Origin: Lachnoclostridium phytofermentans ISDg | GTDB taxonomy: Bacteria > Bacillota > Clostridia > Lachnospirales > Lachnospiraceae | Assembly: GCF_000018685.1 (NCBI RefSeq) | Contig: NC_010001.1 | Coordinates: 1,628,001-1,692,000 of the forward strand | DNA length: 64,000 nucleotides | Reading direction: 5' to 3' | Shown: positions 1 to 8,789 of the stretch, piece by piece | Position numbering within the stretch: position 1 is the stretch's first letter | Layout of the letters: every line of letters begins with the position of its first letter | The notes under the pieces: model-generated | What the model saw: the letters and a program-made list of their open reading frames with translations, nothing else | Databases searched by the model: none | Told to the model about the DNA's origin: nothing | Translations under genes and position numbers: made by a program

Positions 1-696
1 ATATTCCTGTCCTTCTGCAGTACTTGCTGCAGTTATATAGCCATAGTTCTTCTGTTCTTCTCCTTGTTTTGCAGGAGGAAGATCGTCTGTCTTTTGAGAA
101 AAAATTTCACAGTGATCAAAAAATGAAGTTGCACTTCCAAAGATAAAATCAACATCGCCTCGAATATAACAGTTACGATAATAATGACGACCATTTACTC
201 GTGGTTCAAACTCTTTTGGTCCAGTAAAACCACCAAGTTGGTTTGCTGATGGAGGGAGTGGAGCTGTAAATAAGGTATCTTGACTACCAAGAAGAATACA
301 ATTATCAAATACCATTCGGTCTCCATCCACATAAAGTGCAAGTGCTTGTCCTACTTGATGACCATAACCAGAGTTATTTTGAAAAGTGAGATTCTTTGCT
401 GTGAAATCATTAGCATCAATGAATACAGAAGGGGTGCGAAACGTTCCTCTTTTACTGCCATCTTCCATAATCATGTTAGCATAATCATCAAAGGTAAGTA
501 TGGTCTCTTCTTTTGATTCACCAATTAAGGTTAAGTTAGGCTGCTTAATGATAAGTTTTTCTTTGTATGTTCCCTTCTTAATAAAAATAGTTACCGGCTC
601 TATAGTTCCTTCTGGAATACTTGAGAGTGCATCAGTAATCGTAGAAAATTCATGTTCTGATGTTTTGTCTTTGGATACGTAAATCGTTCTACTCAT
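1..696 (-). CDS. Pectin methylesterase (CE8), 5' part only
   Basis: Removes methyl esters from (oligo)galacturonate. The gene runs off the left edge; the first 232 codons are present. The start at 696 has a GGAGAAGA ribosome site. The N-terminus (MSRTIYVSKDK) has no signal peptide, so it probably acts in the cytoplasm on imported pectic oligomers. Family motifs are visible: QALAL, then SQDTLF with Asp140 and GDVDFIFG with Asp183, the usual acid/base and nucleophile positions. The parallel beta-helix is interrupted by the distal end of the protein, including the conserved Arg/Trp region, lying outside the window. It is divergent from the next gene, across an array of structured repeats. Family confident; cytoplasmic role inferred. 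Confidence 0.9.
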   Translation of the reverse strand, partial: MSRTIYVSKDKTSEHEFSTITDALSSIPEGTIEPVTIFIKKGTYKEKLIIKQPNLTLIGESKEETILTFDDYANMIMEDGSKRGTFRTPSVFIDANDFTAKNLTFQNNSGYGHQVGQALALYVDGDRMVFDNCILLGSQDTLFTAPLPPSANQLGGFTGPKEFEPRVNGRHYYRNCYIRGDVDFIFGSATSFFDHCEIFSQKTDDLPPAKQGEEQKNYGYITAASTAEGQEY

Positions 697-853
697 TTGT
701 TCTTCTCCTTTATGTAGTGTAAGTAATCTATAAAATGATTAGGTTATTTAAATATATTTGACTTAGATGAGGAAATCTCAATATCCCTGACAATAAATCA
801 AAAGTGACCGTATTGTTTATATAAAAGTACTTTGGTAAATACTAAGTCTTAAA

Positions 854-1150
854 TTATAAGAACTCAAAATCGTGCTCTTATAATCTGATTGTCGGTGCAA
901 AAAGGGCACCTTTTGTCAGAAGCATATAAAAGAACTTCGGATGATTTATATTATAGAGACTAAAATCATGTTTCTAAAATCGGATTAGCGGTGCCAAAAG
1001 CGCACCTTTTATCAGAAGTTAAAAATCAAACTTCTGATAATTTATATTATAGAAACTAAAAGCATGTTTTTATAATCAGATTAGCGGTGCCAAAACGCAC
1101 CTTTCATCAGAAGTTTATAAATCAAATTTCTCATAAGACTTATTATAGCA
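854..1150. repeat. Three tandem 96-bp double-hairpin repeats (family D)
   Basis: Units start at about 854, 951 and 1047, with the beginning of a fourth at 1143. Each holds a GGTGC...GCACC hairpin followed by TTTT, and a second hairpin built on TATCAGAAGTT...AACTTCTGATA. Copies differ at scattered positions, so the duplication is not very recent. A single related unit lies at 14786-14886. Both places are gaps between divergent genes. The hairpin-plus-T run could terminate transcription, but the repeated unit is larger than a terminator. Confidence 0.75.
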
Positions 1151-1216
1151 TACGGTACAAGAGGATACTATAAACAATTAATGCTCCCATGATATTAAAG
1201 GCGATGGAAGTTCACA

Positions 1217-1245
1217 TTTACTTTTGTGGAGAAAAAAGCTATAAT
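1217..1245 (+). promoter_or_regulatory. Sigma-A-type promoter of the RNA methylase gene
   Basis: TTTACT at 1217-1222, a 17-base spacer, and TATAAT at 1240-1245, 33 bases before the start codon. No operator is evident. Confidence 0.55.
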
Positions 1246-1278
1246 ACTAACAGAATATGAAACAAGGTAGGTAAAAGA

Positions 1279-2811
1279 ATGCTTAGAGCAACCTTTCAAA
1301 ATATAGTAGAGAACAGGGATGTTAGAAAAAATCTGATTCTTTTAAAGGAGATGCTTCGTGAAGATGGAAAAAATGATAGTCATAATAGAGAAGCTTTGCT
1401 TTATGTGATTGCTGGAAAATATGAGGTATTTCGTGGCTTATTGCAGGATGAAGATGCAAAGGTTAGAAAAAATACAGCATTAATTATGGGGGAATTGGCA
1501 GTTCCAGAATTTGCAGAGATTCTTTATGAAGCTTATAATAACGAGACACAACGATTTGTGAAAAGCTCGTATTTATCTGCTTTAATGAACATGGACTATA
1601 ATGAACTTCTTCCAAAGCTTCGGACAAACTATGAGGCTGTGAAAAGTATTCCATTAACGGACGAGAATAAAAAACATCTGAGTGAGGAGCTTCGATTACT
1701 GGAGGAGCTTTTGGTTCAATCAGAAGGAGAAAAAAAGCACACCTTTGTTGGTTATGATAAGGTAAATGAAATGGTTTTACTGTGCAATCGAAACCATATT
1801 TATGTGACCATGGAACAACTTGGGAAGATACCCAAGAAGGAATTTACAGCTGGGGTAATGGTAAAGACAAAAGAATTAAGAGAAGTTCTTAAAATACGGA
1901 CTTACCGAGAGTTACTATTTGCAGTTGATGGAGTTCGAACAGTACCAAATGATGTTACGGAAGCAGCTGGAGTTTTGACAGATGGTAGCTTATATCAATT
2001 TTTAGAAGAACGTCACAAAGGAGAAGGACCTTTCTATTTCCGTCTCGAGATAAAAGGAAAGATGGATTTAGAGAAGCGCACTACCTTTGTTAAAAAACTT
2101 AGCGTTGAGATAGAGTATTTGAGTGAGCGTAAGCTTCTTAATTCCGTAAATCATTATGAGGTCGAGATTCGCCTTATTGAAAATAAAGAAGGCAAATTTA
2201 ATGTATTATTGCGCCTTTATACGTTACCAGATGAGCGCTTTATATACCGTAAAGAAGTGATTGGTACCAGTATCCACCCAGCAAATGCAGCACTAACTGC
2301 GCAACTTGTGAAACCATACCTTATAGAAGATGCGCAAGTACTTGATCCATTTTGCGGAGTTGGAACAATGTTAATCGAACGTGATTTATGCGTGCGTGCA
2401 AAAACAATGTATGGTCTTGATATCTATGGTGAAGCTATAGAGAAGGCGCGTATTAATACGGAGCTTGTAAACCGATGTGGGCTTAAAAATGAAGATGGCG
2501 GACATCTCGTGATTAATTATATTAATCGAGATTTCTTTGATTTCAGGCATGATTATTTGTTTGACGAAATCTTTACCAATATGCCTACCGTAGGACGAAG
2601 CATGGACGAAGGTGAATTACTCAACTTGTACCAGAAGTTTTTTAGGAGAGCTCATGAACTTTTAGAGGATCAGGGGATAATTGTGTTATATTCACATAAC
2701 CGTGATTATGTAAGAAAATTTGCAAGTACAAAGCCTTATCGCATTGAGAAAGAGTTTGAGATTTCTATGATGGAGAAGACTTATGTATATGTAATTAGAG
2801 TTAGTAGATAG
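1279..2811 (+). CDS. HEAT-repeat and UPF0020/Trm11-like RNA methylase
   Basis: A 510-residue protein with two parts. Residues 1-150 are helical and HEAT-like (for example DEDAKVRKNTALIMGELAV). The C-terminal half is a class I SAM-dependent methyltransferase: motif I VLDPFCGVGTML starts near residue 354 and an acidic binding residue follows in GLDIYGEAIEKA. It resembles the UPF0020/Trm11/TrmN family of RNA m2G methylases, but the catalytic motif IV, usually NPPY or DPPY, reads N434-M-P-T437. The enzyme may be altered or inactive, or have another target. Start chosen at ATG 1279, with AAGGTAGG upstream. The following nfo gene is 68 bases away. RNA methylase family likely; exact substrate unknown. 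Confidence 0.7.
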   Translation: MLRATFQNIVENRDVRKNLILLKEMLREDGKNDSHNREALLYVIAGKYEVFRGLLQDEDAKVRKNTALIMGELAVPEFAEILYEAYNNETQRFVKSSYLSALMNMDYNELLPKLRTNYEAVKSIPLTDENKKHLSEELRLLEELLVQSEGEKKHTFVGYDKVNEMVLLCNRNHIYVTMEQLGKIPKKEFTAGVMVKTKELREVLKIRTYRELLFAVDGVRTVPNDVTEAAGVLTDGSLYQFLEERHKGEGPFYFRLEIKGKMDLEKRTTFVKKLSVEIEYLSERKLLNSVNHYEVEIRLIENKEGKFNVLLRLYTLPDERFIYRKEVIGTSIHPANAALTAQLVKPYLIEDAQVLDPFCGVGTMLIERDLCVRAKTMYGLDIYGEAIEKARINTELVNRCGLKNEDGGHLVINYINRDFFDFRHDYLFDEIFTNMPTVGRSMDEGELLNLYQKFFRRAHELLEDQGIIVLYSHNRDYVRKFASTKPYRIEKEFEISMMEKTYVYVIRVSR

Positions 2812-2879
2812 TAGTATCAAAATCTTCAAAATGATTTGATACGCAAGTGTATTAGTGACAAAAGAAAGTAGAGGTTTTT

Positions 2880-3782
2880 ATGTTAAAGATAGGTTCCCAC
2901 GTCGGGATGAGTGGAAAAGAGGCGTTTTTTGGTTCTGCTAAGGAAGCTCATTCTTATGATGCGAATACATTTATGGTATATACAGGAGCACCACAGAATA
3001 CGAGAAGAAAAGATATATCAGACCTTCGCTTAGAGGAAGGATTTGAGTTTATGAAACAGCATGGAATTTCCGATATCGTGATTCATGCACCGTATATCAT
3101 CAATCTTGGTAATTCCGTGAATTTAGATACTTATAGCTTAGCAGTTGATTTTTTAGCAAAAGAAATGGAAAGAACCAAGGCATTTCGCAGTAAGTATTTA
3201 GTTCTTCACCCAGGAGCACATGTTGGGGCTGGTGTGGATGCTGGTATTAAACAAATTGTGCAAGGTTTGAATGAAGTTTTAACGAGAGATACAGATCTCT
3301 ATATCGCACTAGAAACTATGGCTGGAAAAGGCAGCGAAATAGGAAGAAACTTTGAAGAACTAGCTAGAATATATGACGGTGTCAAGTATAATGACCGTTT
3401 ACGTGTTTGCTTTGATACCTGTCATACCAATGATGCAGGATATGATGTTGTAAATGATTTTGATGGAGTCATAGAACAATTCGATAAACTGATAGGCAAA
3501 GAACAAATTGCGGTGTTCCATATCAATGATAGCAAAAATGATAGAGGGGCATCGAAAGATCGTCATGAAAACATTGGATTTGGGACATTAGGCTTTGATG
3601 CAATTAGCTATATTGTTCATCATAGTGATTTTATCGAAGTACCAAAGATTCTTGAAACCCCATATGTTAGTCTGCCAAATGAGAAAGAGAAATCCTTACC
3701 ACCGTACCGATATGAAATTGAAATGTTAAGAAATAGCGTATTTGATCCACAAATCTTAGAGAAAATACAAAATAACCGATAG
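2880..3782 (+). CDS. nfo: Endonuclease IV (AP endonuclease)
   Basis: Cuts 5' to abasic sites in base-excision repair, using a three-metal centre in a TIM barrel. Of 300 residues, the family landmarks are all visible: MLKIGSHVGMSGK at the N-terminus, IHAPYIINL, LHPGAHVG, ALETMAGKG, VCFDTCHTNDAGYD, VFHINDSKND and RHENIGFGTLG, which supply the His, Asp and Glu metal ligands. Length is close to the usual ~280-300. The start at 2880 has GTAGAGG just upstream. It follows the RNA methylase on the same strand and may be co-transcribed with it. Confidence 0.95.
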   Translation: MLKIGSHVGMSGKEAFFGSAKEAHSYDANTFMVYTGAPQNTRRKDISDLRLEEGFEFMKQHGISDIVIHAPYIINLGNSVNLDTYSLAVDFLAKEMERTKAFRSKYLVLHPGAHVGAGVDAGIKQIVQGLNEVLTRDTDLYIALETMAGKGSEIGRNFEELARIYDGVKYNDRLRVCFDTCHTNDAGYDVVNDFDGVIEQFDKLIGKEQIAVFHINDSKNDRGASKDRHENIGFGTLGFDAISYIVHHSDFIEVPKILETPYVSLPNEKEKSLPPYRYEIEMLRNSVFDPQILEKIQNNR

Positions 3783-3947
3783 AAGTTGAATCCACTCCGT
3801 TCACTAGATTTCTAATTGAAACTTTTCTTATGTTTCTGGGTTACAATCTAGCTTGGGCGAAATACAGATAAAGAAGCAAAAGGGTGATTACGATTTTTAA
3901 AAGGGGTGTCTAACAGTATATAGTAACTGTGCGAAGGGAGATTGGGT

Positions 3948-4982
3948 ATGAGAAGCCAATTATTACAGCGGGGTAATTTATTGGATGAAAAGGGTTGCCT
4001 AACGGGTACAGGTTATGCAACCTCCTTGGTAAAAGACTATCGACGAAAGGATATTAAAGCAGGTTCTTTACGAATCAAAGAGTGGGATTATTATTTAATC
4101 TATAATGAGGATTTCGGGATTGCGTTAACTCTAGCAGATAATGGCTATATGGGGCTTGTGGGGGCATCCTTTATAGACTTTAAGAATGCGACAGAGAAAA
4201 CAACAAATATTATAACTCCTTTTCCAATGGGGCGTATGAAGATGCCCGAAAGTTCAGTAAGCGGCGATGTTAGTTACCAAAACAAACGGGTTGAGGTTTC
4301 TTTTCAAAACGATGGGAAGGAAAGACATCTTTATCTAAAGATGAAGCATTTTCATAAGGACAAAGATTTTTTTGCTGATGTTACTTTAACAGAAAAGCCA
4401 GAGCTAGATTCTATGGTAATTGCGACACCATTTTCTAAGAAGAAAAAAGCATTTTATTATAATCAGAAAATAATCGGTATGCAAGTGAGCGGATGTGTTA
4501 TTATTGGGGAAAAAACTTATTCTTTCGGAAAAAGCAGCCTAGGGTTATTAGATTGGGGACGTGGGGTCTGGACTTATAATAATGTATGGTACTGGGGTGC
4601 TGGTCAGGGACAGGTTGATGGAAAATCATTTGGTTTTAACTTAGGTTATGGTTTTGGTGATACCAAAAATGCAACTGAGAATATGATTTTTTATGAGGGA
4701 AAAGCACACAAGTTTGACGATATTGAATTTATAATACCAAAGGATGAATCCGGGAAAGAAGAGTATCTAAAGTCGTGGAAATTTAAGTCGTCTGATCAAA
4801 GATTTGAGATGGATTTTACACCAATATTAGATCGAAAGTCACGAACCAGTTTTGCAATTTTATTAAGTGATCAACATCAGGTCTTTGGTAAATTTAATGG
4901 GAAAGCTATCCTTGATGATGGAACAGAGATCATGGTTACTGATTTTCTCGGGTTTGCGGAGAAAGTACATAACAAGTGGTAA
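3948..4982 (+). CDS. DUF2804 family protein
   Basis: A 344-residue protein resembling DUF2804, a family without a known biochemical role. It is soluble, with no signal peptide or membrane segment, and rich in aromatic beta-strand motifs such as GLLDWGRGVWTYNNVWYWG in the middle and SFGFNLGYGFGD after it. The last ~100 residues include a WKFKSSDQRFEMDFTP strand set. The start is ATG 3948, eight bases after GGGAG; an in-frame TTG at 3942 is closer than the ribosome site allows. A 57-bp dispersed inverted repeat begins three bases after the stop. Family assignment is by recall of its pattern; function unknown. Confidence 0.75.
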   Translation: MRSQLLQRGNLLDEKGCLTGTGYATSLVKDYRRKDIKAGSLRIKEWDYYLIYNEDFGIALTLADNGYMGLVGASFIDFKNATEKTTNIITPFPMGRMKMPESSVSGDVSYQNKRVEVSFQNDGKERHLYLKMKHFHKDKDFFADVTLTEKPELDSMVIATPFSKKKKAFYYNQKIIGMQVSGCVIIGEKTYSFGKSSLGLLDWGRGVWTYNNVWYWGAGQGQVDGKSFGFNLGYGFGDTKNATENMIFYEGKAHKFDDIEFIIPKDESGKEEYLKSWKFKSSDQRFEMDFTPILDRKSRTSFAILLSDQHQVFGKFNGKAILDDGTEIMVTDFLGFAEKVHNKW

Positions 4983-4984
4983 GT

Positions 4985-5041
4985 GTGAAGAGAATTTCTA
5001 AGGCGTTATAAGACATCGCCCAAGAAATTCTAAAACTTCAC
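4985..5041. repeat. 57-bp dispersed inverted repeat (family C), copy 1
   Basis: Ends are GTGAAG...CTTCAC; inner arms AGAATTTCTAAGGCG and CGCCCAAGAAATTCT pair almost fully. A second copy lies at 41477-41534. Both start within a few bases of a stop codon, so each would form a hairpin at the 3' end of the upstream transcript. Confidence 0.75.
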
Positions 5042-5120
5042 GTCCTACTATGCAGTTTTCCGTCATAGATTGCTAGTAAAGTGAAATGTTTGGACATTTG
5101 TTAATAATATTAGAAGGGGG

Positions 5121-5162
5121 AAGGAGCTTTAGATAGGAATGTCTAAGTTGGCTCCTTTTTTA
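5121..5162 (+). terminator. Terminator-like hairpin abutting the GNAT start codon
   Basis: AAGGAGC (from 5121) pairs with GCTCCTT, with an inner TTAGA/TCTAA stem, followed by a T run. The T run ends about four bases before ATG 5167. It may terminate the DUF2804 transcript or attenuate the next gene. Confidence 0.7.
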
Positions 5163-5166
5163 TACT

Positions 5167-5946
5167 ATGTATCAGTTAGAAGAAAAAGATATCAATTTAA
5201 TTAGACCATTTTATGAAAAGTCTACCGATTCAACCATCTACGCATGCTTAGATGGATATATGGGAAAAGCTTTTGTGGATGATAAAGAATCAACGCAGCA
5301 CACAATTATACTGCAGGGGGATTTTGTATTTCCTTCCAATTTAGGAGCGTTTCATGAAGAAACAGCGGGGAGGATGATAGAAGATTTGCTAACCTACAAG
5401 GACAAATATAATATGTTAATTGTTCCTCAAACTACGGAATGGAAAAAGTTCTTTAAAGATAGTGATAAATTTTCCACCATTACTCGATATCATTTACAAA
5501 GTCCATCCTTTGAACAATTTGATCCGTTGAAACTAGAGGAGTATTGTAATGGTTTATCAAAGGAATTTACCTTTCGTAGAATCGATGAAACATTATATGA
5601 AAAAGTAATGTCAGAAGATTGGTCCAGAGATTTTTGTAGTAATTTTTCCTCTGTAGATGATTTTTTACAACATGGAATTGGCATCCTTGTAATGAAAGGA
5701 GAAGAAATATGTTGTGGAGCCTCCTCCTATACGGCATATCGCAAAGGCATTGAAATCGAAATCGTAACAGAAAAAGATTATAGAAATCTTGGACTTGCTA
5801 CCGCTTGTGGAGCAAAATTAATACAAACTTGTATAAATGAAGGGAAGTTACCTCACTGGGATGCAGCAAATGAAACTTCAGTGCGTCTAGCAATGCGCTT
5901 AGGTTATGACTATGTAGGGCCTTACGATACGTACTGCTTTAAGTAG
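5167..5946 (+). CDS. GNAT-family acetyltransferase
   Basis: A 259-residue protein. The C-terminal third carries the acetyl-CoA-binding GNAT core: GIEIEIVTEKDYRNLGLATA (beta4 and the R/Q-x-x-G-x-A loop), then a beta5 region DAANETSVRLAMRLGY. The N-terminal ~130 residues have the layout of the larger GNAT_acetyltran group found in Firmicutes. Substrate unknown. The start codon has no ribosome site next to it, because a terminator-like hairpin ends four bases upstream; no other in-frame start exists before the stop at 5134, and the next Met is residue 31. It is followed after 13 bases by a hydrolase gene, so the two are probably co-transcribed. Confidence 0.8.
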   Translation: MYQLEEKDINLIRPFYEKSTDSTIYACLDGYMGKAFVDDKESTQHTIILQGDFVFPSNLGAFHEETAGRMIEDLLTYKDKYNMLIVPQTTEWKKFFKDSDKFSTITRYHLQSPSFEQFDPLKLEEYCNGLSKEFTFRRIDETLYEKVMSEDWSRDFCSNFSSVDDFLQHGIGILVMKGEEICCGASSYTAYRKGIEIEIVTEKDYRNLGLATACGAKLIQTCINEGKLPHWDAANETSVRLAMRLGYDYVGPYDTYCFK

Positions 5947-5959
5947 GAGGGATAGACTT

Positions 5960-6880
5960 ATGGTAATCGGAATAAGTGTCGTAGTTTTACTTTTACTCCT
6001 AGCAACCTATCAGTTATCTAACGTAATATTAAAACCAAGGGTGAAAACACCGGAGGACATCTTTAAACAGGAAGTAGAGAATGGAAGAATAGTACCGGAT
6101 ATTTATGAAAGTATGGAGAAAACAAAGGTACAGATACCAAGTCGCTACGGATATACTTTATCCGCTGTAGTATTAGAGAATGAATTTACAAAACGTGTTG
6201 AAAATAAACATAAAGTTGCGGTATTATGTCATGGATATACTTATGGGAAACTTGGTGCCATCGTCTATGCTCAGATTCTTATGGAGCTTGGGTTTACTGC
6301 TATTATTTATGATCATAGGAATCACGGTGAGAGTGGTAAAAAATACACAACCATGGGATACTATGAAAAGTATGATTTAGAAACAGTAGTTGATTGGTGT
6401 TTTGTAAATTTCGGAAGAGACATTCGAATTGTAACTCATGGTGAGTCTATGGGTGCAGCCACGGTACTAGATTATCTAAATATCGAAGGCAATGTTGCAT
6501 TAACGATTGCGGATTGTGGATATTCCGATTTAAGAACTTTGTTACAACATCAGATGAAGACTGTATTTCATATACCGCACGTTATTTTTATGCCATTTGC
6601 TATTCTTTGTTTAAGGCTTCGTGCTGGTTTTTATATCAAGGATGTTTCACCAATGGATGGAGTTAAAAAAAGCAAAAACCCTATCTTATTTATACATGGA
6701 GATAAAGATACTTATGTACCTTATCAGATGTCAATCCAGATGTTTGAGGAATGTAAGGCACCAAAGAAATTATATTTAGCAAAAGGTGCGATTCATGCAA
6801 ATTCTGTAGTCGTAGACTACGAACAATATAAGCGCGTTGTCAGAGATTTTATTAATAAGTATTACGATAGTGGGTATTAA
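5960..6880 (+). CDS. Membrane-anchored alpha/beta hydrolase
   Basis: A 306-residue serine hydrolase. Residues 2-20 (VIGISVVVLLLLLATY...) form an N-terminal membrane anchor. The fold follows: oxyanion region LCHGYTYGKLG, YDHRNHGESGKK, nucleophile elbow HGESMGA, acid in IHGDKDTYVP, and the catalytic His in AKGAIHANS. These match the BAAT/dienelactone-hydrolase-like branch seen in Bacillus YqkD-type proteins. Substrate unknown. The start has AGGAGGGAT upstream. It sits 13 bases after the acetyltransferase gene and probably shares its transcript. Confidence 0.85.
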   Translation: MVIGISVVVLLLLLATYQLSNVILKPRVKTPEDIFKQEVENGRIVPDIYESMEKTKVQIPSRYGYTLSAVVLENEFTKRVENKHKVAVLCHGYTYGKLGAIVYAQILMELGFTAIIYDHRNHGESGKKYTTMGYYEKYDLETVVDWCFVNFGRDIRIVTHGESMGAATVLDYLNIEGNVALTIADCGYSDLRTLLQHQMKTVFHIPHVIFMPFAILCLRLRAGFYIKDVSPMDGVKKSKNPILFIHGDKDTYVPYQMSIQMFEECKAPKKLYLAKGAIHANSVVVDYEQYKRVVRDFINKYYDSGY

Positions 6881-7016
6881 AAAGTAAGAAGAGATATAAG
6901 AGGAGTGTGAAAAAACACAAGTATTTTTACACAAGAATTGTTTTGCAATTCACTCTACCAATATTGTGTCTGCGACCCAAAGTGTGCAGGTTATGGAAAG
7001 GTACGGTTATTTTTAT

Positions 7017-7727
7017 ATGGAAAATCAATTTGAAAGAAGCGCATTTATCATTGGGGAAGAAGGGGTAGAAAAACTCCAGCAATCTCATGTAGCAGTATTT
7101 GGCGTAGGTGGTGTTGGAGGTTATGTGGTGGAGGCTCTCGTTCGTAGTGGGATTGGAGAGATTACTATTGTAGATAACGATACAATTTGTTTGTCAAATA
7201 TTAACCGACAGATTATAGCAACTCATGATACCGTAGGTCAATACAAAGTTGATGTAATGGAAAAGCGTATTAAGTCCATTAATCCAAATGCGATTATACA
7301 TTCGTATCGTAGCTTTTTTCTACCAGAGACTGCAGAGGAGTTTGATTTTGCTTCTTATAATTATGTTGTAGACGCAATCGATACAGTAGCAGGAAAACTT
7401 TCTCTTGTAGAGAAAGCTCAAGCAGTGGGGACTCCTATTATGTGTAGTATGGGAGCGGGAAATAAATTAGACCCTACCAAGTTTGAAGTTGCGGATATCT
7501 ACAAAACTTCTATTTGTCCTCTTGCCAAAGTGATGCGTTATGAGTGTAAGAAGAGAGGAATCAAGAAATTAAAGGTTGTATATTCAAAGGAATTACCTAT
7601 TACACCAGTAATGCAACCACAAGAACAAACACAAAGACGCTCGACACCAGGAAGTATCGCGTTTGTTCCATCGGCAGCAGGATTAATTATTGCTTCCACA
7701 GTTGTAAGAGATTTGTTAGGAAAGTAA
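7017..7727 (+). CDS. tcdA: tRNA threonylcarbamoyladenosine dehydratase
   Basis: An E1-like ATP-dependent enzyme that converts t6A37 of tRNA to its cyclic form. The ATP-binding motif VFGVGGVGGYVVEALVRSG is near residues 24-42, followed by DNDTICLSNINRQ and the VDAIDTVAGK region; a catalytic Cys lies in the PIMCSMGAG area. From the typical family start MENQFERSAFIIGEEG (ATG 7017) it has 236 residues, near the usual ~235-270. The ribosome site does not settle the start: in-frame GTG 6966 and ATG 6993 also exist. A strong terminator follows at 7782. Confidence 0.9.
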   Translation: MENQFERSAFIIGEEGVEKLQQSHVAVFGVGGVGGYVVEALVRSGIGEITIVDNDTICLSNINRQIIATHDTVGQYKVDVMEKRIKSINPNAIIHSYRSFFLPETAEEFDFASYNYVVDAIDTVAGKLSLVEKAQAVGTPIMCSMGAGNKLDPTKFEVADIYKTSICPLAKVMRYECKKRGIKKLKVVYSKELPITPVMQPQEQTQRRSTPGSIAFVPSAAGLIIASTVVRDLLGK

Positions 7728-7781
7728 TAATAAGTTTGAGCTTTAAATTTAGCTTTTCTAAATTAGTATAGAAACGATTTT

Positions 7782-7815
7782 GAAGGAGGGGTTATTTGAC
7801 CCTCCTTCTTATTTT
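7782..7815 (+). terminator. Rho-independent terminator after tcdA
   Basis: GAAGGAGGG (7782-7790) and CCCTCCTTC (7800-7808) form a perfect 9-bp stem with a 9-base loop, followed by TTATTTTT. Confidence 0.85.
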
Positions 7816-8281
7816 TGCACTTTTCCAAAGGTATAGATTTCCTGACTGAAAAAGTCAATTTATCATTTACTAACAGGCTTGTTATTTCATTAAATGATTG
7901 ATTTTCATATTTCTCTATCATCTTACACCTCACTTCCGATAAATTTAATTGGTTAGGTGTTATCATAATGTATTTAACATCTGATTTCAAGAAAATTAAC
8001 AGATATTTACTACATAAACATAGGTGGTGTGTTTCTTTCTATTGCATTCAGATGATACCTTAAATCATCGAACTCCACATGGATTCATATTATCTCAAGA
8101 ATTAAATATCTCATAAAAGAATAAAGTCTTTACAGCTAGTCTAACTATCTCAACAGGTTTACGTATGGAGTAGCCCGGAATCATCATTTACAAAATGATT
8201 AACGTATCATTTCACGATATGCAAAAATAACAAAGATATTTTATAATTGCTATACCATTTGTATAAAAATGTAAATTCATC
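7816..8281. other. Gene-free stretch
   Basis: No supported gene. A 75-codon minus-strand frame crosses it but runs through the terminator and has no family resemblance. The DNA is AT-rich without clear repeats. Confidence 0.5.
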
Positions 8282-8310
8282 TGGATTTTGATAAAAGAGT
8301 ATGCTATAAT
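8282..8310 (+). promoter_or_regulatory. Extended -10 promoter upstream of the GH87-type gene
   Basis: TGC followed by TATAAT (8305-8310), with a weak TGGATT 17 bases further upstream. It would give a leader of about 470 bases containing both palindromic operators. Confidence 0.45.
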
Positions 8311-8418
8311 GTATAAAAGAAAGTAAAAAATTACCAATGCGTAGTGCAGTTAGCATAAAATAATAGAAATAGAAATAGAAATAGAAATAGATAGTGGTTA
8401 GAAAGATAGAATGATCTA

Positions 8419-8444
8419 TTAATAGTTTAACGTTAAACTATTAA
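8419..8444. promoter_or_regulatory. 26-bp perfect palindrome, operator 1
   Basis: Core GTTTAACGTTAAAC (8425-8438) extended on both sides to a 26-bp perfect palindrome beginning TTAATA. It resembles a LacI-family operator with a central CG. The identical 14-bp core recurs at 8528-8541. Confidence 0.65.
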
Positions 8445-8527
8445 CTAACCTATAATAATTAACTTAAATAAAAGGATTATTTCTTCCTACATTCATTAGT
8501 AAGATAATTTTAATTGAACAATATAGA

Positions 8528-8541
8528 GTTTAACGTTAAAC
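8528..8541. promoter_or_regulatory. 14-bp palindrome, operator 2
   Basis: GTTTAACGTTAAAC, identical to the core of the site 103 bp upstream (centre to centre). About ten helical turns separate them, which would allow one tetrameric repressor to loop the DNA. Confidence 0.65.
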
Positions 8542-8789
8542 CATGAGAGATATTTAATGCAGCGTGCTAGTTTATTCTTACTATAAATTTAAATTAAAAA
8601 TAAGGGAGGAGGTTGGAGTATTTTATTAAGGGTTATATCAACAATAGAAAAATGTAAAAAAGGGCTACAAAAGAATGGGAGGAACGTACGCTTAAACAAA
8701 AAAGGTTCTATGCTTTTAAATAACGAAAGAAGGGAAAATTTTGTTTTTGATTTGAAGAGTTAAGTTAAATTAAGAAGGGAGAAAAAACA

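Noticed and set aside
280..682. Plus-strand frames at 280-516 and 500-682
   Set aside because: Shadows of the minus-strand pectin methylesterase, which has full family motifs.
6905..6934. GTGAAAAAACACAAGTATTT hairpin, with a similar sequence at 29283-29308, as another repeat family
   Set aside because: Only ~24 AT-rich bases are alike; chance similarity cannot be excluded by eye.
7763..7990. 75-codon minus-strand frame after tcdA
   Set aside because: Its end reads through the tcdA terminator hairpin and it resembles no family; no good ribosome site.
8365..8394. Short AGAAAT tandem run as a functional site
   Set aside because: Only about five 6-bp units; common slippage in AT-rich DNA, with no link to a gene feature.
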